NCBI GenBank assembly: GCA_021018995.1 | Contig: CM037596.1 | Span: forward strand, 6,957,501 to 7,021,500 | DNA: 64,000 nt | Source: Chloranthus sessilifolius | Lineage: Eukaryota > Streptophyta > Magnoliopsida > Chloranthales > Chloranthaceae | Direction: 5' to 3' | Part shown: piece after piece, positions 45,190 through 55,850 of the stretch | Layout of the letters: each line of letters starts with the position of its first letter | Numbering within the stretch: the stretch's first letter is position 1 | Notes under the pieces: model-generated | Told to the model about the DNA's origin: nothing | Databases searched by the model: none | Seen by the model: the letters and a program-made list of their open reading frames with translations, nothing else | Program-made: the position numbers and the translations under genes

Positions 45190-47478
45190 GGTGGCATGGT
45201 ACTGATTGATTGAATAAGTCCAAAATGATTAATGAAGATATTTGTCTAGTAGACAGTTGTACAACTCATATAGTTCTTAAAGATAATTGAAGGTTAATTG
45301 AAGGTTACTTAGTCAATACCTTATCAGGTTCATCAAGCTTAATTGAAGGTTACGGAAGAGGAATTATCATGTTACCAAGAGGCACAAAATTTTGCATTGA
45401 TGATGCTTTGTATTATTCCAAATATCGAGGAAATTTACTAAGTTTTAAGAATATTCGTCGTAATGGTTATCATGTTAAAACCATAAATGAAGATATTAAG
45501 GAATATCTTTATATTACTTCAATAAATTTAGGCCAAAAACTTATATTACAAAAATTACATGTTTTCTCTTATGGGCTATTTTATATGATTATGAGAACAA
45601 TTGAATCACACGTTGTGATGCACTAGAAGTGTTCTGATCCAAAGGTCTTTATGCTTTGGTATTATCGTCTTGGACATCCGAGATCAATTATAATGCGTTG
45701 AATTATTGATAACTCACATGGGCATCCTTTAAAGAACTAAAAGATTCTTTTACCGAATGATTATTTATGTGCCACTTATTCACAGGGCAAACTAATTATA
45801 AAATCATCTCCTTCTAATGTAATTATCAAATCTCCATAATTTTTATAAATAATTTATGAGGATATATGTAGACCAATACATCCACCATGTGGACCATTTA
45901 GATATTTTATAGTCTTAATAGATACATCAATAAGGTGGTCACATGTTTGTCTCCTTTATACAAGTAATGTTGCATTTGTTAGACTTCTTGCCCAAATAAT
46001 TAGGCTACGAGCTCAATTTCTTAATTATCCAATTAAGTCTATTCACTTGGATAATGCCGGTGAATTTTCATCCCAAACCTTTAATTAATATTGTATGTTA
46101 ATCGGGATTAATATTGAATATTTTGTTGCACATACTCATACTCAGAATGGTTGCTGAGTTATTTATTAAACGACTTCAACTTATTGCTAGACATTTGCTT
46201 ATGAGAATAAAACTACATATTTCTGTTTGGGGACATGCGATATATATTACACGCTACATCATTAGTTCTGATCAGACCAACTGCTTTCCATAAATACTCT
46301 CTATTGTAACTTGCATTTGGTCAACCTCCAAATATTATTCATCTTCACATATTTAGTTGTGTTGTTTATGTTCCTATTGTACCTCCCCAACGCACTAAGG
46401 TGGGTCCTCAATGTAGACTTAGTATTTATATTAGTCTTGATTCTCCCTTTATTATTAGATACTTTGAGCCTTTAACTGATGATATTTTTAAGGCACGTTT
46501 TGAAGATTGTCATTTTAATGAAATAATCTTTCCACCATTAAGGGGAGAAAAGTTGTTACTTGAAGCACGGATAGAAATCACTTGGTATCATAGACGTTAT
46601 CTCATCTTAATCATCGAACAAACCAATGTGAATTGAAAATTCAGAGGATAATTCATTTCTAGAATATTGCAAATCAATTATCGGATGCATTTATTGACAA
46701 TAAGAAAATAGTAAAATCTCATATCCTAGCTGCTAATACAACAACAAAGATTGAAATCCTAGTAAGACAACTAATCAGTACTATAATAAATGAATCAAAG
46801 GTATGCCTGAAGCGTGGAAGACCTATTGGTGCAAAGGATGAGGTCCTCTAGAAGAGAAAAGCACAAGAAAATAAAATTAATGCTCCTCAAGAGGTCATAC
46901 CCACAGAACAGGTAAAAGAAATATTAGATCAATCTAAAATTTTTGTACAATATTCTCCTGAAAAAGAATTCCCAGAAGAGGAATCTTCTTAAGAGGAACA
47001 GTTACCTAAAAATAATGAAATTTTAATAAATTATGTAAGTACGAGAGAAATATTAGAAAGAAACAAAATCGTTGTCGACGATATTTTTTCATTTAAAGTT
47101 GCTCTTGACATTAACGGAAGAATGTCGACGTAGAAATGTTGACAAATATGGAAAGAGGCAATTCAAGCATAATTAAACTCCTTAATAAAGCGTGAAGTAT
47201 TTGGACCCGTAGTTCAAGCACTTGAAGGTGTAACGTCGGTTGGGTACAAGTGGGTATTTGTACGAAAATGTAATGAGAAAAATGAACTTGTGAGATATAA
47301 AGTACGACTTGTTGCACAAGGTTTCTCGCAAAAATCTGATATTGATTATGAAGAAATATGTTCCCCAATAATGGATGCAACTACATTCAGATTTTTTATT
47401 ACTTTGGTAGTTACAGAAAGTTTGGATATGCATTTAATGGAAAGTGATTACCGCATATTTATATGGATCACTTGATAA

Positions 47479-47480
<2 letters not shown>

Positions 47481-47522
<42 letters not shown>
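47481..47522. repeat. (AT)21 expanded inside a copia RT frame
   Basis: The AT run replaces the short GATATATATATG expected in the copia phrase SLDNDIYMKI. Sequence on both sides, CACTTGATAATGAT and ATGAAAATTTTC, matches that phrase. Confidence 0.9.
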
Positions 47523-47526
<4 letters not shown>

Positions 47527-48959
47527 ATTTTCGAATGATACAAAATGCCTGAAATATATAATTCAAAATTCTGATATATTTATTCTATCAAACTTCAAAG
47601 ATATTTATAAGGGTTAAAGCAATTCAGGCGCATGTGGTACAATCGTCTCAATAAATATTTATTGAAAGAAGGATTTGAGAATAATCCAATTTGTCCATGC
47701 ATTTTTATTAAAAAGTCTGAACCTGGATTTGCTATTGTTGCAGTATATGTTGATGATTTAAATCTTATAAAAGAGCTTTCAAAAGTTGCTACTGAATTAA
47801 CGAATGAATTTGAGATGAAAGATCTTGAGAAAACTAAATTTTGCTTGGGTTTATAAATTAAACATTTTTCAAATGAAAGTTTTGTTCATCAATCAACATA
47901 TACAGAAAAGGTCATAAACACTTTTATATGGATAAAACTCATCTTTTGAGCACTCCAATGGTTGTACATTCAATTGATGTGAAAAAAAATTCATTTTTAC
48001 CCTCAAGAGAACGATAAAAAAATTTGGGTGCTCTATATTATGCAAATTATACCTGACCTGATATAGCCTTTTCAATTAACTTACTAGTAAGATGCAATTT
48101 TGCACCAAATCGAAGACATTGGAATGGGGCCAAACATATTCTATGCTATCTTTGCGGAATAATTGATATGAGATTATTTTATCCAAGTGGATCAAATTCA
48201 CAGTTAGTTGAATATGCAGACGCAAGTTATCTTTTTAATCCGCATAAACATAGATCACAAACAAGATATATATTTACATGTGGTGATACAATTATCTCAT
48301 GGAAATCTATCAAGTAAACACTGGCTGCTACTTCTTCAAATCATTCAGAGATCATTGCAATTTATGAAGCAAGTCGAGAATGTATCTGGCTAAGATCGGT
48401 CATTCAACACGTTTAAGAAAAATATGATTTATATACAATTAATGATAGTCTGACAATATTATATGAAGATAATGGTGCATATATCACACAAATTAGAAGA
48501 GATTATATCAAAGATGACAGAATCAAACACATTTCACTAAAATTCTTTTATACATATAAACTCCAAAAGAGTGGGGATATTGATGTTAAGCAGATATGAT
48601 CATGTGATAATTTGGTGGATTTGTTTACTAAAGCATTACCAATCACAACATTCAAGAAGATGGTGCATAACATTGGAATGCGTCGACTCGAAGATCTTTT
48701 GTTATAAACAGTGGAGATTTACGTTCTTTGAGGGTAGTAAATGATTAAGTGGATTGTACTCTACTCTTTTTCCTTCGTTAAGGTTTTATTCTACAAAATT
48801 TTTTTTTGCAAATTTTTAATGAGGCAATCTTAAAGTTATTTATGACACAAGAATAATGTACTCTTTTTCCTTCACCATAGTTTTTTTTGTCCCACTGGAA
48901 TTTTCTTGGCATGGTTTTAATGAGGCATGCATTCTTTGTGTATGGTCATCCAAGGGGAG

Positions 48960-49267
48960 TGTTATAAATATATTTATTATGATGAATAATCATTTAGCTT
49001 CCATCTCTTAGAATTCTTAATCACATTTATGTGGTTTCTTAGAACTCTTATCCATTATTATATAACTTTTTTGAAATTATGACAATGTGTATGTATCCTC
49101 CTAACCCTCCCCCCCTAACCTTTAATATTCTCACATTGTAATTCTATATAGAGGATTCTTGTGGAAGTATGAAAACTTAATTGAAGTGAATGATATAGAG
49201 TTCCTGAAGAACTAGTTTCATATATTACAGTCTCTTTATTTTATCTTCATTTTCTTTTAATTTTACA
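48960..49267 (+). mobile_element. 3' LTR of the truncated copia element
   Basis: It starts TGTTATAAATATATT after the purine tract CCAAGGGGAG and ends near TTTAATTTTACA. It contains a TATATAAC-like promoter at about 49058. Without a second LTR the right end is provisional. Confidence 0.6.
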
Positions 49268-49864
49268 ATATACTCAAATGATAGAATAATGCTTTATCTC
49301 AATTCTTTTAGACCAAAGATCTAAAAATCATGCCCTCCTATTTGATGATTTCACAGCTTCTAAAGAGTGACTACGTATCAAGTCATTTGAACCAAAACAA
49401 AACTCTTATTAAATGTTAGTAAGAAAGGCTTGCGCAGGGAATGAGTATGATGAATAATCTCAATTAATGCAGATCAGATCATTTGGATCAAAATTGATCA
49501 AGATCGACCGATCTATATTAGGAACGGTCAAGATTCGAAACCATTCTTCTCCCTTCAAAGAGGAGGAATCGTATTGAGGTTAGGGAAATGTATAATCAAA
49601 CCAAAATCAAAATTGAAAATTTTGGCTTTTCGTTCGGCTCAACTTGGACTGAAACATAACCAAAACTGAAATTTTTGATATACAGTTCGGTTCAGCTTGA
49701 ACCGAAACAAATCAGTTCAGTTAAATTTCTAAAATCCAAAATCAAAACTGGAAAAAACCAGTTCAGTTTGGTTCAATTTCAATTTTTTTAAAGTTTTTTT
49801 AATTATTTTATTTTATTTGGTTTTTTCATTTATTTGTTATAGATTTTTCCTATTTGGGGTCAAG
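49268..49864. other. Intergenic DNA with AACCGAAC quasi-repeat (49610-49800)
   Basis: The right half consists of degenerate AACCGAAC, CAGTTCGGTTCAG and AACCAGTTCAGTTTGG words on both strands. No gene. The solo LTR 49865-52238 begins inside this tract. Confidence 0.6.
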
Positions 49865-50477
49865 TGTAATAACCCAGAATTTCATGACACGTGTAGGTCA
49901 CGTGTGGCTTACGCTAGGTGTAAATGTTTGTGGTTGACAAGTGAACCACACCTACATTATACACTACTAGGTGTATGCATATCATATGTGAACTAGGTGA
50001 AGGGAAATAGCAAACAGGGGTGTGTGTGCGTAACACACAAATTTCTCCACTAGTTGGAAATAGGGGAGAAGAGTCTCCCATACGTTATTTCAAGTTAGCT
50101 TAGAAAGAGAGTAAAATAGAGAGCAGAAAGAATAGGGTTTTGATAAAAGAAAAGTTGGAAATAGGGATTTCTTGTGAGCAAAAGGTAGGATTCACCTTAT
50201 GGATTTTAAATACATAAGATGAGGATGGTGTGGTGAAGAGAGTGATGAAGAACCATTAGTTTTGAACTTGTGGATGATCAAGAAAGGGTTGGGAGGAAGG
50301 GTTTTGAAACCCTCTTTTTTAGACATGATCTTAAATCAAATCTAGAAGAGATTTGATGATTTAAGGTATGTTTTAATATTTATATATGCATTAAATAGTG
50401 TATAAATTATTGATAGATTTGTGATGGCATTTATTAAGGTAATAAATGATGTAGGAAGTTAGTTCTCGAAAGGATCG

Positions 50478-50738
50478 AGCAGTAATGTGATCGCTCCTCG
50501 CTCGAGCAGTTATAATAGCTCGCTCGCGCGAGGAAGGATAAAGACTATAAGTGAAAATATGTTCTGGACTCGCTCGAGCGAGACCCTTTGTGAAGGGGTA
50601 GCTCGTGCGAGCGAGGTATCACGTGAGCTCTAGGTCCCTCGTTTCGAATTTGTCGAGCGGGAGATGATACCTCATTTATCATCGCTCGAGTGAGGTCAAG
50701 TGATTGCTCGAGCGATGAATAGTGCTCGCTCACGTGAG
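50478..50738. repeat. Palindromic array CTCGCTCGAGCGAG, about 8 copies
   Basis: Copies include TCGCTCGAGCA, GCTCGCTCGCGCGAGG, CTCGCTCGAGCGAG, GCTCGTGCGAGCGAG, ATCGCTCGAGTGAGG, TTGCTCGAGCGAT and GCTCGCTCACGTGAGG. Several copies vary at the centre (CGAG, CGCG, ACGT) but keep approximate symmetry. CpG-rich against AT-rich surroundings. Confidence 0.92.
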
Positions 50739-51754
50739 GTACTACATAGAATTTTATATTTATTTTTGTTGTTCTTGGGAGCTATGGTCCTCAAGATCCT
50801 TGTAGGCTTTTCTAACAGTATTTTGGCACATGCAATATAGGTTTGGCGTGTAATTATTGCATTTGATCCCCTAAGAGATAATGATGCATTTTAGATTGAT
50901 GGCTTTGCTGTGAGGTAGGGAATACCTCGAACATGTACTTTAATTTCAAAAGCATGTATGTAGTGATATAGATTTGAATACATATGCATAGTAAAAGTAA
51001 GCCCGTAAATGTGTGTGTGTGTGTGTGACACAAAGTAAGTGAACATGTGATATTCCCAGGGGATAAGAATGAAAAAAAGGCATCTGTGAGATGCATCAAT
51101 TTAGACATCCCAAGGATGTATGTGATAGTGTAAAGAAAGAAATTAATGAGAGCTGATAAGGCCTAATCTATTATATTTTAGCACAATCACACAGTGGATA
51201 ACTATATGTAGTGTACTTGATATTTTTGATATTTAAGGTTTGAATAGAATATCCCACCGACGTGGCAGGATACCTACGACTGACTCAACAAGATATCCGT
51301 GACCGGTATAGCGGCCAATCCGTACACTAATTGCATATTTCAGGGATGTTAATATGAGAATTTGACCCCGTCGCTTATGAGAAAGGGACCTGGGTAGTAG
51401 TAATAAATGAGAAATGATATGAAAACTGTTTAGTTAGACGACGATGGAGGGTATTCCATCGGGCGCCCAACTCTATAGAAAGTTGGGGAATATTTAAGTT
51501 ACAGATTTAAGTCTTTAGGTTAAATCAGTTTAGTTTATGACCAGTTTGAGAACAGATGAAACATGTAAAGTAACGGTAATGGTAACGGTAAATGCATTTT
51601 TTCAGTCATTTAAACTGTTGTTTTTCCAGTAAATTCATTAATACATCATGCTGTCTAATGTCATAGAATATATGTGAGAATTGACTTATATGTTCATTGT
51701 ATTTTTCTCCTATTGAGCTAGGATGTAGCTCACCCTTTAGACTATGCGTCGCAG

Positions 51755-51858
51755 GTCCTGTGCTTGCGACTACTAAGGCTCCGGCAGACGTAGATCCAGG
51801 AGATTCAGATTACGTGCCCGGGGAAGATTTGGAGCCTCCTCCTAAGGACTTCTTCTAG
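51755..51858 (+). other. Acidic reading frame inside the solo LTR at 49865
   Basis: After GTCGCAG the frame reads PVLATTKAPADVDPG, then DSDYVPGEDLEPPPKDFF and TAG. Compared with the frame at 54451-54560, most base differences in the last 23 codons are synonymous. Confidence 0.62.
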
Positions 51859-52411
51859 AGGACCCGTTGCTTATTTTGATATAGATTTGAGAGAGTACTG
51901 TGCGGCTTGATATGTCAAGCCTTAATTTTTATAAACATGTAATTAAATGAATTATTCTTTTAACGAACCATCTTGGGTGACAAATGTGATGTCATTGACG
52001 GTTCGGGTGGGTTCTCCTGCTCATGTAGAAGCATGGGATCAGAACCATCTTTTGGGTCATCTATGTTGAGATTTTATATGGTAGAACTGGAGATTTATTT
52101 CAGTATCAGTTCTTATGCGCTTTGTTTTTCTTTATCATTGCTTGGTTATACTAGTGTTCCGTACAGGACTATGGGGCACGGCCTCGAGGGATGTGTTGAT
52201 GGCACGGGTTTTGAGGTGCCGAAATTCGGGCTGTCACATCAGGACTTTCAGTTTTGGATCGATTTCGGTCTGATTTGGCCGACGGATTTGAGACTTGCGT
52301 CCAACCTTGTTTTATGCGTAGGTCTCAAACCGGATCCGGTTTAAGACCGTGCATTATATGCACAACACGTGTATGGCCCACTTTTTCGAAAGAAAAGACT
52401 TGTCTGAATGT

Positions 52412-52550
52412 GAGAAGGGGAATAGCTTATCAGAGCATTTGGATTTGTCTAATAATCAACTCAACACGTCTTTGTCGGGTGAGTTCAGGGAGTTTAAAAT
52501 TTTAAAATAGTAGACAAATCCAAATGCTCTAATAAGCTATTCCCATTCTC
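52412..52550. repeat. 40-nt inverted duplication of LRR sequence (hairpin)
   Basis: The arm 52412-52451 (GAGAAGGGGAATAGCTTATC...) recurs in reverse complement at 52511-52550 with two mismatches, separated by 59 bases. Only the forward arm has a counterpart in the first RLP copy (around 33520-33550), so the reverse arm is the derived one. Confidence 0.92.
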
Positions 52551-53177
52551 TTGAAGAATTGTCGTTAACTCTGTTACTGTAAGTCTTCAAAAATTGGGAG
52601 TTTAACAGTGTTCTCGAGATATGTGCCCGAATGGTCGTAGGTTTGACCAAGTGAAAGTCAATACGATGACTATGGTTAAATTAATTTTGATGTGAATGAA
52701 CACATATGCATAGTGTTAGAGCTAGTTTAGAGGTCGCATACACCTATCTTTGGCGTGTGTGTTTTACACCAAAGCTAGAGAGGGTTAAAAGGAGGCAAAT
52801 AACTAAGAGAAGTTATTTCTCCTTAATATGGGTTGGTGTAGAGTTATGAAGAGAGAGGGAGAGTAAGAGAGAGTAATTGTAAGGGAAATGCGGTGGAATA
52901 ATGGATTGAAGCCACACGTGAGCTATAAATTTCGACAACAACGCGTAGGTGATTCGTGGAAGTCGGAGCTAGGAACCCTAGCCTTTGAGCCAAGCCATTG
53001 AATCAACCAAGGGTTGATTTGAGGTGAGTTTTTGTGGGATTTTAATGCATGTGTTGTTGTACATTAACTCTAAGTTAGATTGGCAAAATGTTGAATTAAA
53101 AATATAGAAAAGAAAAGAAAATAGTAAGGGAAGAAAGCTGAAAGAAATGCTCGCAAAGGGGCTAAGTTCTGACCAAA

Positions 53178-53463
53178 TTGATTGATCGATTTGAAAAATG
53201 GATCAATCAATTTTGACTTGGAAGTCAGCTGGGCAGAAATGCTCGAAACCGATTGATCGATTTAAAATCGATCAATTGATTTTTGAAATCCGATTAATTG
53301 ATTTAAAATCGATTGATCGTCTGAGCATTCCCGGTGGCTGGAAAATCAGAGCTTGAAAAAATCGATTAATCGATTTGAGAAATCGATCAATCGATTTTGG
53401 AATTTTGATTAATCGATTTTGGGAGTTCGATTGATCGATTTTGGAGATCGATCAATCGATTTG
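53178..53463. repeat. Palindromic array AATCGATTAATCGATT, about 11 copies
   Basis: Copies include GATTGATCGATTT, GATCAATCAATTTT, ATCGATCAATTGATTT, AATCGATTAATCGATTT, AATCGATCAATCGATTT and TTGATTAATCGATTTT. It occupies the same relative position as the CTCGAGCG array in the sister LTR at 49865 but has no sequence in common with it. Confidence 0.92.
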
Positions 53464-54450
53464 AGCAGTTTCTGTTGGCTTTTGTTTTGAACCTTGAGGT
53501 TCTAGGAGGGTCTTCTACCTTCTTTGTTGCATCTTTCTTGATGTTTTGCTCATGCTATGGTATATCATAGGTTGTACGAGTGAGTGCAAGCATGGAAAAT
53601 CGCGTTGGACCTTGATGCTTGGAAATTCAAACGTGTGAGGTAGGGAACACTTTGAACATGTACTTAAATTGCAAGAGCATATATGTAATGATATAGAATG
53701 AAATAAATGTGAAACTTAAGTGTGTGTGTGTGTGAACACTAAGTAGAGAAATTGAGATACAAATGAGGTATGTGACGTCCCCAAGGGATGAGAATGTGAA
53801 ATGAGCATCTGTGTGATGCGTTGAGCTAGTTACATCCCAGGGATGTATGTGAAGATATAAAGCAAAGTAAATGAAACTGATAAGGCCTAATTCACTATAA
53901 TTACCACAATCACATGGTAAATAACTATATGTAGTGCACTCTTGATATTTAAGATTTGGAAAATACCCCACCGACGTGGCAGAATACCCATGACTGACTT
54001 GGCAGGATATTCGTGACCGGTACGGTGGCCAATCCGTACACCAGTTGCACATCCCAGGGATGTATGTATGAGAAATAAATCCTGTCGCCTATGAGAAAGG
54101 GATCTGGATAGTATTGAATGAATGAAAAAGGATATAAAATGGTCTGATTAGACGATGATTGAGGGTATTCTATCGAGCGCCCGATTCTATAGTAAGTCGG
54201 AGAATATTTAAGTCTTTAGGCCGAATCATTGCCTTATATGAGAAAGTTGAGAACAAATAAAAACATGTAAAGTAACAGTAACATTCAGTGCATCTTTTCA
54301 GTCATTAAACTATTATTTTTCTAGTAAATTCATTGATACATCATGCTGCTAAATATCATGGAATATATGTGAGGGATTAATTTATATGTTCATTCGATTG
54401 TTTCCCTATTGAGCTAGGATGTAGCTCACCTTATAGACTATACGTCGCAG

Positions 54451-54560
54451 ATTCGGTGCTTGCTACTGCTACTGTTACTGCTTCAGGAGGTGTTGATCCG
54501 GAGGATTCGGATTACGTATCTGGAGAGGATTTGGAGCCCCCTCCTGAGGACTTCTTCTAG
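54451..54560 (+). other. Acidic reading frame inside the solo LTR at 52578
   Basis: After GTCGCAG the frame reads SVLATATVTASGGVDPE, then DSDYVSGEDLEPPPEDFF and TAG. It is the sister of 51755-51858. Confidence 0.62.
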
Positions 54561-55137
54561 AGAACCCGTGCATACTTTGATATAGTTTTGAGAGTATACT
54601 GTACGGATTGGTATGTCAAGCCCTTTTTGAGAAAATATAATTATACATTGATATATTATTTTGGTGAATCATTTGGAGTGTCCTTGTTTTATCACCGATG
54701 GTTCGGGCCGATTCTTCTGCTCATGCAGTGGCATGGGATTAGAACTGTCTTTTGAGCTTTTGCTATAATATATCATGAATGCATGAGAGATTTAGTTCGA
54801 TTCAGTTCTTATATTTTATTGTGCTTGGTTATACCAATATTTTGTGCAGGATTGTGGGGCACAACCTCGAGGGTCGTACTGATGGCACGGGTTTCGGGGT
54901 ATAGAAATTCGGGCTGCCATAGTTACATCTTAGCAATAATCAATTCAGTGGTTCAATTCCTACTTCTCTTGAAACATTGCTACTATTGTATTCATTATTT
55001 CTTCATAATAATACATTTAGTGGTCCCATATTCTTGATTCTATCGCAAGATTTCCATCTTTGAGATGCTTAGAGCTTTCTGATAACATGTTCAGTGACCT
55101 TATTCCAATTTCTCTTTGTATGTTGTCTTCAGAGGTG

Positions 55138-55165
55138 TTAGTTGTTCCAAATAATATATTTAATG
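55138..55165 (+). repeat. 28-bp host overlap, left copy
   Basis: TTAGTTGTTCCAAATAAT...TTTAATG of the RLP pseudogene occurs here at the left border of copia sequence and again at 62372-62399 at the right border, differing at three or four central bases. It is too long for a retroelement target duplication. Confidence 0.8.
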
Positions 55166-55365
55166 AATTCTAATACGGTAACTAATAAACGGTCATGTAT
55201 CGATGACATGATGCATTGACTACATTGATTTTGTATTAGTATTCTCACTGGACCGGACTGATTATAAAGACTTTGATTGAGATTGGTTAGGTCTTATCAT
55301 TCAAAGAAAGTTAGCTAACATTTGGTAATCGAATTTTATTGATATAGTGTGGCCAAGTGGGAGAT

Positions 55366-55835
55366 TGTTAGAAGTTTCTATTTTGGTGGCCGTTAGTATG
55401 GTCAATTTGTTGACCGGTGAATGGCGTAAGATCAATCTTGTGATGCAATAGTTACTAATTTGGTGAATTTAAAGAGAATAAATAACTAATAATTAATTCT
55501 TTTAGTTAGGGTATGATTGTGATTTCAAATCACAATATAATTAGTAATTCAAGTCCTTAATGGAAAATGACTCTTTGGGTATAAATATAAGGGATGCTTG
55601 GTCCCAACGATTACTCAACACACTTCAACCATCCTTATTAGCAAAAACATCCCTATTGTGCTCGGAGGTATTGAGAGCGAGGAGATTGTTAAAAATCGGC
55701 AACCCATCATTCATGGCTCACACTCAAGGTGACAACATATATTTTAATTTATAGATTGTTAATTTATTATATTGATTGACCATGCACCTAGATCCTAGGG
55801 CATATATTTGGATAGTCGGATTGATAGATCCATCA
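55366..55835 (+). mobile_element. 5' LTR of the copia element (470 bp)
   Basis: It starts TGTTAGAAGTTTC and ends GATAGATCCATCA. TATAAATATAAGGG at about 55580 is the likely TATA region. The copy matches 61921-62370 closely, apart from the missing start of the 3' copy. Confidence 0.9.
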
Positions 55836-55837
55836 AT

Positions 55838-55850
55838 TGGTATCAGAGCC
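55838..55850 (+). other. Primer-binding site, initiator Met tRNA
   Basis: TGGTATCAGAGCC lies two bases after the 5' LTR. It is complementary to the 3' end of plant initiator methionine tRNA, the usual primer of copia elements. Confidence 0.92.

Larger units (their letters stand above)
45190..49267 (+). mobile_element. Ty1/copia element, 5'-truncated, heavily mutated
   Basis: Pol landmarks in copia order: protease-like LVDSCTTHIVLKD (about 45245; the usual DSG is DSC), LLSFKNIRRNGYHV, integrase remnants, IIRYFEPL...FEDCHFNE (46440-46530), RT with YKWVFVRK...YKVRLVAQGFSQ (about 47240-47335), an AT-expanded SLDND region, YVDDLNLI (about 47750), RNase H with ADASYLFNPHKHRSQ, and VDLFTKALP near the end. 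Gag and the 5' LTR are missing. After pol comes CCAAGGGGAG and then a short LTR. Numerous stops and frameshifts mean it is dead. Confidence 0.85.
49865..52238 (+). mobile_element. Solo LTR, Ty3-type (family shared with 52578), 2.4 kb
   Basis: It starts TGTAATAACCCAGAATTTC and ends GAAATTCGGGCTGTCACA, ends that are inverted copies of each other. Flanks are TCAAG (49860-49864) and TCAGG (52239-52243), a 5-bp duplication with one mismatch. Contents are a donor-like TTAAG|GTATG (50365), a CTCGAGCG array (50478-50738), CCCACCGACGTGGCAGGATA, GATGTAGCTCACCC, acceptor-like GTCGCAG, an acidic frame (51755-51858), then a hairpin-like segment at 51965-52005. It aligns over most of its length with 52578-54921, except the palindromic array. 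Confidence 0.88.
52578..54921 (+). mobile_element. Solo LTR, Ty3-type, inserted in the RLP pseudogene, TSD GTTAC
   Basis: It starts TGTAAGTCTTC and ends AAATTCGGGCTGCCATA; the last bases have mutated from the usual CA. Perfect GTTAC duplications flank it (52573-52577 and 54922-54926). RLP coding sequence on both sides joins logically. It is the same family as 49865-52238. Contents are donor-like TTGAG|GTGAGT (53023), an AATCGATT-type array (53178-53463), CCCACCGACGTGGCAGAATA, GATGTAGCTCACC, acceptor-like GTCGCAG and an acidic frame (54451-54560). Confidence 0.92.

Noticed and set aside
49865..54921. The two solo LTRs as the two ends of one retrotransposon
   Set aside because: Each has its own flanking 5-bp duplication (TCAAG/TCAGG and GTTAC/GTTAC), and the DNA between them is RLP sequence, not element internal sequence.
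55355..55835. Reading 55166-55835 as one long 5' LTR
   Set aside because: The first 200 bp match internal sequence upstream of the 3' LTR and end in a PPT; the LTR proper starts with TGTTAG at 55366 and the PBS follows 55835.
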